Source: Collinsella tanakaei (GTDB taxonomy: Bacteria > Actinomycetota > Coriobacteriia > Coriobacteriales > Coriobacteriaceae). Taken from it: a stretch of 64,000 nt of DNA. Where the stretch lies: assembly GCF_016902615.1 (NCBI RefSeq), contig NZ_JACJMB010000009.1, forward strand, positions 18,821 to 82,820, in the 5' to 3' direction. Numbering within the stretch: the first letter of the stretch is position 1; each line of letters begins with the position of its first letter. The notes beneath the pieces are model-generated. The model was not told the DNA's origin, did no database searches, and saw only the letters and a list, made by a program, of their open reading frames with translations. The position numbers were made by a program, and so were the translations under genes. Of this stretch, positions 52,209 through 60,778 are shown piece after piece.

Positions 52209-52817
52209 ATGTCCACCTTGTATCTTCTCCGTCACGGTCAGACGGCATTCAATCTTGAAAAGCGCGTGCAGGGGCGCAGCGATTCGCCCCTGACTGAGCT
52301 CGGCATGGCCCAGGCGCATGCTGCGGCGTCCTGGTTCGTGCGCGAGGGCGCGCACTTCGATCGCCTCTGCACCTCTCCACTCGGCCGTGCGCGCGCAACG
52401 CTCGAGACGGTGCGTGCCGATCTTCTTGATGCCGGCGTCGGTGACCTTCCGGCGATAGAGGACATCGATGGCCTCATGGAGCGCAGCTACGGCATCTTCG
52501 AGGCGGGGCCTGCTGCCGATGTTCCGACCGAGCTCTGGGACCCCGGCGAGGCCCTCGTGCCATATGGGGGAGAGGGAAGCCGCGCGCTGCGTCAGCGCAT
52601 CGTCGCGACGCTGACTGATCTCATGAGCGACACGCACGTCGAGAACCTGCTCGCAGTGAGCCATGGGTCGGCGACCCTGCAGTTCAAGAAGGCGTGGGAG
52701 CATCTGGTGGCGTGCCCGCAGGATGTGCCGCTCGGCAACTGCTGCATCCTCGTGTACACGTTCGATGCTGTCGAGCGCACATTCACGAACACTGCGATCG
52801 TGAACCAGGAGGTCTGA
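52209..52817 (+). CDS. Histidine phosphatase-family protein
   Basis: 202 residues with the signature LYLLRHGQTAFN near the N-terminus, DSPLTELGMAQA and the second catalytic His in LLAVSHGSATL. It belongs to the phosphoglycerate mutase-like branch of histidine phosphatases. The substrate is unknown. It follows the oxidoreductase by 36 bases and may be cotranscribed with it. Confidence 0.85.
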   Translation: MSTLYLLRHGQTAFNLEKRVQGRSDSPLTELGMAQAHAAASWFVREGAHFDRLCTSPLGRARATLETVRADLLDAGVGDLPAIEDIDGLMERSYGIFEAGPAADVPTELWDPGEALVPYGGEGSRALRQRIVATLTDLMSDTHVENLLAVSHGSATLQFKKAWEHLVACPQDVPLGNCCILVYTFDAVERTFTNTAIVNQEV

Positions 52818-53181
52818 GGGGAGACGCCGATCGAAGTATCGGCTCCTGAGACGCCAATGTCGGGTGTTTGCGGGTGTGAAGGCCTCGGTTTGGAGCACCC
52901 CTGGTGCCGTCGATTGGACAAAACGGCGGCCGTGTGGTGTGAGCTGGGATTTCAATGCGAAGAAAATATGGACACGCCCGTGGCCGTGTATACTAATCGA
53001 GCTGTGCCTCGATAGGGGAGGATTCTGCCTGCCGCAGAACCGATGCGCGAATGGGTTGCCGCATCGGATATGCGAGCGGAATGCAAAGCTTCGGAGCACG
53101 CACGTCCGATAGTGGTCCTCTAGGGGCGTCCGCAAGGGGCGGGCGCAGTGTCCCAAGACCACCGAGAGTTAGGATCATTGA
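52818..53181. promoter_or_regulatory. Promoter and long leader of the rplC operon
   Basis: 364 bases without a gene. A TATACT (52989-52994) is a possible -10. The leader of about 185 bases folds into at least two hairpins: CCGATGCG/CGCATCGG (53040-53067) and GTGGTC/GACCAC (53112-53162). This resembles the place where r-protein operons are autoregulated (for example by L4), but no known leader class is recognised. Confidence 0.45.
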
Positions 53182-53802
53182 ATGATCAGCATGATTCTCG
53201 GCCGCAAGATTGGTATGACCCAGGTGTGGGACGAGAACGACAACGTCGTCCCCGTCACGGTCATCCAGGCTGGCCCCTGCGCGGTCTCGCAGGTTAAAAC
53301 CAAGACCACCGACGGCTACGATGCCGTCCAGATCGGTTTCGGCGACATCAAGGCCAAGAACGTGAACAAGCCCATGGCTGGTCACTTCGCCAAGGCCGGC
53401 GTCGAGCCCGTCCGTTACCTCCGTGAGGTCCGCGTCGAGAACGGCGAGGATCACAAGGTCGGCGAGGTCGTCACCGTCGCTGACTTCGCTGATGTCGCCA
53501 AGGTCGACGTCATCGGTACCTCCAAGGGTAAGGGCTTCCAGGGCCGCATCAAGCGCTGGGGTCAGCGCCGTGGTCCTATGACCCATGGTTCGCACTTCAA
53601 GCGTCATCCGGGCTCCATCGGCCAGTGCGCCTATCCGGCCCGCGTTCTCAAGGGCGTCAAGATGGCCGGTCACATGGGCGATGAGCGCGTGACCGTGAAG
53701 AACCTCACCGTTGTCCGCATCGATGCCGAGCAGAACCTCATGCTCATCAAGGGTGCCGTCCCTGGTGGCAAGAACGCTCTGGTCGCCATCCGTATGGCCT
53801 AA
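53182..53802 (+). CDS. rplC: 50S ribosomal protein L3
   Basis: 206 residues: MISMILGRKIGMTQVWDEND at the N-terminus and the GTSKGKGFQGRIKRW loop that reaches the peptidyl-transferase centre. It is now the first gene of the S10-type cluster. ATG 53182 follows AGGATC. Confidence 0.96.
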   Translation: MISMILGRKIGMTQVWDENDNVVPVTVIQAGPCAVSQVKTKTTDGYDAVQIGFGDIKAKNVNKPMAGHFAKAGVEPVRYLREVRVENGEDHKVGEVVTVADFADVAKVDVIGTSKGKGFQGRIKRWGQRRGPMTHGSHFKRHPGSIGQCAYPARVLKGVKMAGHMGDERVTVKNLTVVRIDAEQNLMLIKGAVPGGKNALVAIRMA

Positions 53803-53851
53803 AGGGCCTTTAGAACCACTCAGGTCCTAACGTCATACCAAGGAGAACAGA

Positions 53852-54478
53852 ATGTCTAAGTTTGAAGTAAAGAACAGCGAGGGCAAGGCGACCGCCGAGG
53901 TCGAGCTCGCTCCCGAGGTGTACGGCATCGAGCCGAACATCCACGTCATGCATCACATCGTCAAGTGCCAGATGGCCTCTTGGCGTCAGGGTACCCAGTC
54001 CACCAAGGGCCGTTCCGAGGTCTCCGGTGGCGGCAAGAAGCCGTGGCGTCAGAAGGGCACCGGTCACGCTCGCCAGGGTTCCACCCGCGCCGGTCAGTGG
54101 CGTCACGGCGGCGTCATCTTCGGGCCGAAGCCCCGTACGTACGTCAAGCGTATGAACAGCAAGGAGGTCAAGCTCGCCATGCGCTCCGCGCTCTCCGCGA
54201 AGGTGCGCGACAACGAGCTCTTCCTCGTTGACGACTATGGCTTCGAGAAGCCGTCCACCAAGGCCGCTGTCGCCCTCATCAAGGCCCTGGGCATCGAGGG
54301 CAAGCGCCTGACCATCATCGTCCGCGAGGACGACATCAACGCTTACCTGTCGTTCCGTAACATCCCCAAGACGTTCATCATCACGCCGTCCGAGGCCAAC
54401 ACCTACGACCTCCTGAACAACGGCGCTCTGCTGATGCCCGCGGACGTCGCGACCCACTTCGGGGAGGTGCTCGCCTAA
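53852..54478 (+). CDS. rplD: 50S ribosomal protein L4
   Basis: 208 residues. The tunnel-lining loop is seen in GGGKKPWRQKGTGHARQGS and the HGGVIFGPKPR segment. L4 is the classical repressor of the S10 operon in E. coli. AAGGAGAA precedes the ATG, and the stop is directly followed by rplW. Confidence 0.96.
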   Translation: MSKFEVKNSEGKATAEVELAPEVYGIEPNIHVMHHIVKCQMASWRQGTQSTKGRSEVSGGGKKPWRQKGTGHARQGSTRAGQWRHGGVIFGPKPRTYVKRMNSKEVKLAMRSALSAKVRDNELFLVDDYGFEKPSTKAAVALIKALGIEGKRLTIIVREDDINAYLSFRNIPKTFIITPSEANTYDLLNNGALLMPADVATHFGEVLA

Positions 54479-54766
54479 ATGACCGCACACGAGATCATCA
54501 TCCGCCCGATCGTGTCCGAGCGTTCCTACTCCATGATGGAGGAGAACAAGTACACGTTCGAGGTCCACAAGGACGCTAACAAGTACCAGATCAAGGACGC
54601 CGTCGAGGAGATCTTCAATGTGAAGGTCGTCCGCGTCAACACCATGAGCGTCAAGCCCAAGACCAAGCGCGTTCGCTACATCGCCGGCAAGACCCGCTCG
54701 TGGAAGAAGGCCATCGTGACGGTGGCCGAGGGCCAGTCCATCGAGATCTTCGGCAACCAGGCCTAA
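54479..54766 (+). CDS. rplW: 50S ribosomal protein L23
   Basis: 95 residues: IIIRPIVSERSYSMMEENKY and a C-terminal KKAIVTVAEGQSIEIF. L23 stands at the tunnel exit and binds trigger factor and SRP. It starts on the base after the rplD stop, so the two are probably coupled. Confidence 0.95.
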   Translation: MTAHEIIIRPIVSERSYSMMEENKYTFEVHKDANKYQIKDAVEEIFNVKVVRVNTMSVKPKTKRVRYIAGKTRSWKKAIVTVAEGQSIEIFGNQA

Positions 54767-54924
54767 GTTCTCGGTCCGCGTGCACTTTCGCTCGCCGAGA
54801 GGCGAGCGCGCAAAGAGTACCGGGCTTAAAAGATGGAGCCGCCCGGTACCGTGGTAAATCCGGTGTCATCGCACCCGCATCCCTGCTTGCGATGGCGAGC
54901 GGATAGATTCGAAAGGGATAGGTA

Positions 54925-55755
<831 letters not shown>

Positions 55756-55784
55756 TCGATACCGAGTTTTAGGAGTTAGCACTT

Positions 55785-56045
55785 ATGAGCAGAAGTCTCA
55801 AAAAGGGCCCGTTCGTGGAAGCTCGCCTTCTCTCGCGTATCGTCGCGATGAACGAGGCCGGCAAGAAGGACGTCGTGAAGACCTGGTCCCGCGCGTCCAC
55901 CATCTTCCCCGAGATGGTCGGTCACACCATCGCCGTCCACGACGGTCGCAAGCACGTGCCCGTGTACGTCACCGAGTCCATGGTTGGTCACAAGCTCGGC
56001 GAGTTCGCGCCGACCCGTACGTTCCGTGGCCACAAGGCCAAATAG
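55785..56045 (+). CDS. rpsS: 30S ribosomal protein S19
   Basis: 86 residues: [20 protein letters not shown] and the [19 protein letters not shown] motif. S19 with S13 forms the head contact to the P-site tRNA region. It follows rplB by 29 bases. Confidence 0.96.
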   Translation: MSRSLKKGPFVEARLLSRIVAMNEAGKKDVVKTWSRASTIFPEMVGHTIAVHDGRKHVPVYVTESMVGHKLGEFAPTRTFRGHKAK

Positions 56046-56060
56046 GGGGGTTCTTCGTAA

Positions 56061-56432
56061 ATGGCAACTAAGTCTACCGACACCGCGACCGTCGAGGTCC
56101 GCGCGACGGCCAAGTACGTTCGCGTTTCCCCCGGCAAGGCTCGCCTCGTCGTCGACCTGATCCGCAACAAGTCCGTTGCCCAGGCGTTCGACATCCTTCA
56201 TTTCTGCAACCGCGCCGTCGCCGTGGACGTCGAGAAGGTTCTCAAGTCCGCTGTGGCCAACGCCGAGAACAACAACGGCCTGCGCGCTTCCGACCTGGTC
56301 GTGAAGGCCACCTACGTCGACGAGGGCCCGTCGCTCAAGCGCATCCGTCCTCGCGCCAAGGGTTCCGCCTCCCGCATCCTCAAGCGCACCAGCCACATCA
56401 CCGTTGTCGTCGCTCCTCGAAAGGAGGCGTAA
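56061..56432 (+). CDS. rplV: 50S ribosomal protein L22
   Basis: 123 residues with [20 protein letters not shown] and the tunnel hairpin [17 protein letters not shown]22 lines the exit tunnel where macrolides act; the loop length looks normal. Fifteen bases separate it from rpsS. Confidence 0.95.
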   Translation: MATKSTDTATVEVRATAKYVRVSPGKARLVVDLIRNKSVAQAFDILHFCNRAVAVDVEKVLKSAVANAENNNGLRASDLVVKATYVDEGPSLKRIRPRAKGSASRILKRTSHITVVVAPRKEA

Positions 56433-56438
56433 GCTAGC

Positions 56439-57149
56439 ATGGGTCAGAAAGTCTACCCCACCGGCTTCCGTCTCGGCATCACCGAGAATTGGCGTTCCCG
56501 TTGGTACGCCGACAAGAACTATGCCGAGACCCTCGGCAACGACCTTGAGATCCGCAAGTACCTCAAGAAGCGTCTGTCCCGCGCCGCCGTCTCCCGCGTG
56601 GAGATCGAGCGCGCCGGCGACAAGGTGAAGATCATCATCTTCACCGCCCGTCCGGGCATCGTCATCGGCAAGAAGGGCTCCGAGATCGAGACCCTTCGTC
56701 ACGACCTCGAGAAGGTCGTCGGCGTCGAGAAGGGCCACCTGTCCGTCGACGTCATCGAGATCAAGCGTCCCGAGCTCGACGCCGCGCTGGTCGCCCAGTC
56801 CGTGGCCGAGCAGCTCGAGGGCCGCGTGGCCTTCCGTCGCGCCATGCGCAAGGCCGTCCAGACCGCCCGCAAGTCCGGTGCCAAGGGTATCCGTATCCAG
56901 TGCTCCGGTCGTCTCGGCGGCGCCGAGATGGGCCGTCGCGAGTGGTACCGTGAGGGTCGCGTGCCCCTGCACACCCTCCGCGCCAAGATCGACTACGGCA
57001 CGGCCGTCGCTCACACCACCATGGGCGCCTGCGGCGTCAAGGTGTGGATCTACCTGGGCGAGAAGCTCCCGGGTCAGCCGGTTCCCAACCCGGCCCTCGA
57101 GGGTCCTTCGCGTCCTCGCCGTCGTAATTCCGAGAGGAGGGGTCAGTAG
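56439..57149 (+). CDS. rpsC: 30S ribosomal protein S3
   Basis: 236 residues. It starts [20 protein letters not shown], and the KH domain shows [16 protein letters not shown]3 forms part of the mRNA entry helicase. The C-terminus ends in an Arg-rich tail. Its TAG stop shares one base with the GTG of rplP. Confidence 0.96.
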   Translation: MGQKVYPTGFRLGITENWRSRWYADKNYAETLGNDLEIRKYLKKRLSRAAVSRVEIERAGDKVKIIIFTARPGIVIGKKGSEIETLRHDLEKVVGVEKGHLSVDVIEIKRPELDAALVAQSVAEQLEGRVAFRRAMRKAVQTARKSGAKGIRIQCSGRLGGAEMGRREWYREGRVPLHTLRAKIDYGTAVAHTTMGACGVKVWIYLGEKLPGQPVPNPALEGPSRPRRRNSERRGQ

Positions 57150-57577
57150 TGCTCGCCCCTAAGCGTATTCTTCACCGCAAGGTGCAGCGTGGCTCCATGA
57201 AGGGTCATGCTAAGGGCCATACCGAGCTCCATTTCGGTACCATCGGCCTGCAGGCTCTCGAGGCCCACTGGATCACCAACCGTCAGATCGAGGCTGCTCG
57301 TGTCGCCATGACCCGTTATATGAAGCGTGGCGGACGCGTGTTCATCACGATCTTCCCCGATAAACCCATCACCAAGAAGCCCGCTGAGACCCGCATGGGT
57401 TCCGGTAAGGGTAACCCCGAGGAGTGGGTGGCCGTTGTCAAGCCGGGTCGCGTCATGTTCGAGATCTCGGGCGTGAGCGATGAGATCGCCCGCGAGGCGC
57501 TCCGTCTGGCTCAGCACAAGCTGCCGATCAAGACCAAGATCATTACCCGCGCTACTCAGGACGGGGAGGATAAGTAA
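57149..57577 (+). CDS. rplP: 50S ribosomal protein L16
   Basis: 142 residues from GTG 57149. AGGAGG lies close before it, in the end of rps[21 protein letters not shown] and [18 protein letters not shown] are typical. L16 positions the A-site tRNA. Confidence 0.95.
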   Translation: MLAPKRILHRKVQRGSMKGHAKGHTELHFGTIGLQALEAHWITNRQIEAARVAMTRYMKRGGRVFITIFPDKPITKKPAETRMGSGKGNPEEWVAVVKPGRVMFEISGVSDEIAREALRLAQHKLPIKTKIITRATQDGEDK

Positions 57578-57793
57578 ATGAAGCCCGCAGAGATTCGTGA
57601 GCTTTCGGACGCTCAGCTTGCTGACAAGCTGAAGGAGATGCGCGCCGAGCTCTTTAACCTTCGCTTCCAGATGGCCACGAGCCAGCTGGATAACACCGCT
57701 CGCGTCAAGACCGTGAAGAAGGACATCGCTCGTGTCCTCACGGAGCAGCGCGCCCGTCAGATCGCAGCGGAGAAGACCGCTGCCGCCGAGTAG
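57578..57793 (+). CDS. rpmC: 50S ribosomal protein L29
   Basis: 71 residues: MKPAEIRELSDAQLADKLKE, LFNLRFQMATSQLDN. It follows the rplP stop without a gap, with GGGGAGG upstream. L29 lies at the tunnel exit beside L23. Confidence 0.94.
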   Translation: MKPAEIRELSDAQLADKLKEMRAELFNLRFQMATSQLDNTARVKTVKKDIARVLTEQRARQIAAEKTAAAE

Positions 57794-57808
57794 ATTCAGG
57801 AGTAAAGC

Positions 57809-58075
57809 ATGTCTGAAACGACTGAGCGTAATTCGCGCAAGGTCCGCACGGGTGTCGTCGTCTCCATCTCTGGCAACAAGACCATCGTTGTCCAGATCAC
57901 GGAGCGCAAGCGTCACCCCAAGTACGGCAAGATGATGACCAGCACCAAGAAGCTTCACGCGCACGACGAGGAGTGCACGGCAGGCGTGGGCGACACCGTT
58001 CGCCTCATGGAGACCCGTCCTCTGTCCAAGATGAAGCGTTGGCGTCTCGTCGAGATCATAGAGCGCGCCAAGTAA
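57809..58075 (+). CDS. rpsQ: 30S ribosomal protein S17
   Basis: 88 residues with [20 protein letters not shown] and a [19 protein letters not shown] ending. An AGGAG site lies 7 bases before ATG 57809. S17 binds 16S rRNA helices near the body. Confidence 0.95.
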   Translation: MSETTERNSRKVRTGVVVSISGNKTIVVQITERKRHPKYGKMMTSTKKLHAHDEECTAGVGDTVRLMETRPLSKMKRWRLVEIIERAK

Positions 58076-58176
58076 TCACGACCGTACGCTTCATCCGATG
58101 ACGTGCGCCGCCACGGCGTACGCACGCCCCTTCGGGCGGCGCACCTCTCATCGTTTTCTCATTCGGAGGAACTACC

Positions 58177-58545
58177 ATGATTCAAATGCAAACCATGCTC
58201 ACGGTTGCTGACAACTCCGGTGCGCGCAAGGTTCGCTGCATCAAGGTGCTCGGTGGCTCCAAGCGTCGTTATGCCGGCGTCGGTGACGTGATCATCGCTG
58301 CCGTCCAGGAGGCCACCCCGGGCGCCAACGTCAAGAAGAAGGACGTCGTCCGTTGCGTCGTCGTCCGCACCGTGAAGGAGATCCGCCGCAAGGACGGCTC
58401 CTACATTCGCTTCGATGACAACGCCGCCGTCGTCATCAACAAGGACGGCTCGCCCGTCGGCACCCGTATCTTCGGGCCCGTCGCTCGTGAGCTTCGTGAC
58501 AAGAAGTACATGAAGATCGTCTCGCTTGCACCCGAGACCCTGTAG
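58177..58545 (+). CDS. rplN: 50S ribosomal protein L14
   Basis: 122 residues: [43 protein letters not shown] and [16 protein letters not shown] precedes the ATG. A 101-base gap with a GC-rich inverted repeat separates it from rpsQ; this may be the old S10/spc boundary. Confidence 0.96.
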   Translation: MIQMQTMLTVADNSGARKVRCIKVLGGSKRRYAGVGDVIIAAVQEATPGANVKKKDVVRCVVVRTVKEIRRKDGSYIRFDDNAAVVINKDGSPVGTRIFGPVARELRDKKYMKIVSLAPETL

Positions 58546-58560
58546 TTAGGGGAGACCGTT

Positions 58561-58872
58561 ATGTCTATGTCCATCAAGAAGGGCGATAACGTCAAGGTGC
58601 TCTCCGGCAAGGATCGCGGTAAGACGGGTACCGTCCTGCGCGCGCTTCCCGCTGAGGGCAAGGTCGTTGTCGAGGGCGTCGCCATGGTCAAGAAGGCCAT
58701 GAAGCCCACGCCCCAGAACCAGCAGGGCGGCATCGTGTCCCAGGAGGCCGCTATCGACGCCTCCAACGTGATGCTCATCTGCCCCAAGTGCGGTCAGGCC
58801 ACCCGTGTCGGCCACAAGAAGGACGGCAAGAACAAGCTGCGCGTCTGCAAGAAGTGCGGCGCTGAGTTCTAA
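58561..58872 (+). CDS. rplX: 50S ribosomal protein L24
   Basis: 103 residues with the KOW motif [21 protein letters not shown] four-Cys set, [11 protein letters not shown] and CKKCG, suggests a zinc-binding end. L24 starts assembly of the 50S subunit. In most bacteria rplE and rpsN follow; here a terminator and an unrelated gene come instead. Confidence 0.95.
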   Translation: MSMSIKKGDNVKVLSGKDRGKTGTVLRALPAEGKVVVEGVAMVKKAMKPTPQNQQGGIVSQEAAIDASNVMLICPKCGQATRVGHKKDGKNKLRVCKKCGAEF

Positions 58873-58896
58873 GCCACCCACCTAGGTGATCGCTTG

Positions 58897-58930
58897 AGCG
58901 CTCCCGACAGCTTGTCGGGGGCGCTTTTTT
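58897..58930 (+). terminator. Terminator after rplX
   Basis: AGCGCTCCCGACA (58897-58909) pairs with TGTCGGGGGCGCT (58913-58925, one bulge/mismatch) and is followed by six T residues. Confidence 0.9.
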
Positions 58931-59144
58931 CATAGGTGGATCGCCTGGTGTAGCTGCTTTGATGGGCCCGCCTGCCGTTCAGGTTCGGTATGCGACCGCT
59001 TGCGGCCGGTTCCCGCCGCTTCCGGATACGCGGCCTACCGTATGCCGAACGCCATCGTTTGCCGATAGTGCCGGCTGTTCGCTTGCGTAGAGTTGTGCAT
59101 CACGGCGCTCGTGATGCGAGTCGGCGACAAGAAAGGAGTGGCTC

Positions 59145-59981
59145 ATGGGATACTTCGAGGGCAAGACCGTTATCGTCACCGGTGGCGGCAAGGCGACGCT
59201 GAAGGATGGCTCGGCCGGATCTATCGGCTACGGCATCGACGTCGCGTTTGCGAAGGAGGGGGCGAACCTCGTGATCACGGGGCGTAACCCCGCGAAGCTC
59301 GATGCCGCCAAGGAGGAGCTTGAGCGCATCTACGGCATCCGCGTGCTGCCCGTCGTGGCGGATGTTGCGGCCGGCCAGGACAACGAGGCCGTCGTGCAGC
59401 ATGTGGTGGACGAGGCGATCCGTGTGTTCGGCCGCATCGACGCGTTGGTCAACAACGCGCAGGCCTCGGCGTCGGGCGTGACGCTTGCCGACCACACGAT
59501 GGACCAGTTCAACCTCGCCATCTATTCCGGCCTCTACGCTGCGTTCCTCTACATGCAGAAGTGCTATCCGCACCTCAAGGAGACGAAGGGGTCCGTCGTG
59601 AACTTCGCCTCGGGCGCCGGCCTGTTCGGCAACTACGGGCAGTGCGCCTACGCCGCCGCCAAGGAGGGCATCCGCGGCCTCACGCGTGTCGCCGCCACCG
59701 TATGGGGCCCCGACGGCATCAACGTCAATATCGTGGCGCCGCTGGCCTGGACAGCGGCGCTCGAGGGCTTCAAGGATGCCTATCCGGAGGCTTACGAGGC
59801 GAACGTGCACATGCCCCCTATGGGCCATTACGGCGACGTGGAGCAGGAGATCGGCCGCGTGGTGGTGCAGCTGTGCGGGCCGGACTTCAAATACATGACG
59901 GGCGAGACGCTCGCGCTCGAGGGCGGCCTGGGCCAGCGTCCCTCATATCGACGCTCACGGCTCACGTCTGCGGGCCCATGA
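59145..59981 (+). CDS. SDR oxidoreductase resembling 12-alpha-hydroxysteroid dehydrogenase
   Basis: 278 residues. Short-chain dehydrogenase features: a Gly motif TVIVTGGGKA with an insert before SIGYG, NNAQASASG, catalytic Ser in NFASGAGLFG, and YAAAKEGIRGLTRVA with the Tyr and Lys. From memory, NNAQASAS, YSGLYA, SGAGLFGN, PEAYE and DFKYM-GETL-LEGG closely match NADP-dependent 12-alpha-HSDH of gut clostridia, which oxidises the 12-OH of bile acids. RBS AAAGGAG lies 7 bases before ATG. Substrate is inferred, not shown. Confidence 0.7.
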   Translation: MGYFEGKTVIVTGGGKATLKDGSAGSIGYGIDVAFAKEGANLVITGRNPAKLDAAKEELERIYGIRVLPVVADVAAGQDNEAVVQHVVDEAIRVFGRIDALVNNAQASASGVTLADHTMDQFNLAIYSGLYAAFLYMQKCYPHLKETKGSVVNFASGAGLFGNYGQCAYAAAKEGIRGLTRVAATVWGPDGINVNIVAPLAWTAALEGFKDAYPEAYEANVHMPPMGHYGDVEQEIGRVVVQLCGPDFKYMTGETLALEGGLGQRPSYRRSRLTSAGP

Positions 59982-60002
59982 AGGAAGATCATCCGCCTAT
60001 GA

Positions 60003-60038
60003 GATGCGGGGGTGCAGCCGGTGCTGCGCCCCCGCATC
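60003..60038. terminator. Bidirectional hairpin between convergent genes
   Basis: A 16-bp stem (GATGCGGGGGTGCAGC at 60003-60018 with 60023-60038, one G-U pair) around CGGT separates the SDR gene from the RluA-type gene. No U-tract is present. Confidence 0.65.
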
Positions 60039-60082
60039 GCGTGTGACGTACCGGCGGGTATGCGATGGACTGCCTGTGCCCA

Positions 60083-60778
60083 TCAGCGCGAGTCATCAAG
60101 GGCGCGCGGGAAGAGGCGTCGCATGCGCGCGGGCGCCGGTGCGATGATGGAGACGCGTGCGCTGTCGATCGGGTCGATGAAGGAGAGCCGATGCGCGTGG
60201 AGCATGAGCCCGTCGGAAGCCGGAGTGCCGTAGAGGTCGTCGCCGTGGATGGGAAGTCCCGCGTGTGAGAGGTGTACGCGAATCTGATGCTTGCGGCCCG
60301 TCTCGATGCGCACCTCGAGCAGGGTGAGCGTCTTGCGTCCGATGCGGCGGGTATCGAGGACGCGGGCGTGCGTCATGGCCGCCTTGCCGGTTCGGCTTGC
60401 GCGCATGCGGCGCGCATCGTGGCGGTCGCGACCGATTGGGTCGGTGAAGGTGCGCGTGCGCCAGGTGGGGGCACCGTTGACGATGGCGAGATAGCGCTTG
60501 TCGATGCCGTGCTCGGCGATGAGGCGATCGTAGGTGGCCTGCGAGGACTTGCGTAGGGAAAACAGCACGATGCCGCTGGTCTCGCGGTCCAGTCGCTGGA
60601 GCGCCTGTAGCTCATCCGGGTTCGTCCCCATGTCGGCGCGCGAGCGCAACAGCGCGCGGACCTGATCGGTGAGCGTGGTCGCACCGGTGCCGTCGCCGTG
60701 GACGATGATGCCCGCGGGCTTGTCCACGGCGAGGAGGGTGTCGCTCTCGAAGAGGATGGCGGGCAGGATGCCATCCAT
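60083..60778 (-). CDS. RluA-family RNA pseudouridine synthase
   Basis: 231 residues from ATG 60778. The catalytic motif is RLDRETSGIVLFS with the conserved Asp, and the fold ends RKHQIRVHLSHAGLPIHGDD as in RluA/RluD. It isomerises uridine to pseudouridine in rRNA or tRNA; the exact position is unknown. Its ATG shares one base with the stop of the upstream U32 gene (TGATG), so the two are translationally coupled. Confidence 0.9.
   Translation of the reverse strand: MDGILPAILFESDTLLAVDKPAGIIVHGDGTGATTLTDQVRALLRSRADMGTNPDELQALQRLDRETSGIVLFSLRKSSQATYDRLIAEHGIDKRYLAIVNGAPTWRTRTFTDPIGRDRHDARRMRASRTGKAAMTHARVLDTRRIGRKTLTLLEVRIETGRKHQIRVHLSHAGLPIHGDDLYGTPASDGLMLHAHRLSFIDPIDSARVSIIAPAPARMRRLFPRALDDSR

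Noticed and set aside
52915..52932. TGGACAAAACGGC, similar to the start of the 24-base terminal repeat
   Set aside because: It lacks the TTGAGTGGGAC part and no inverted partner lies about 180 bases away.
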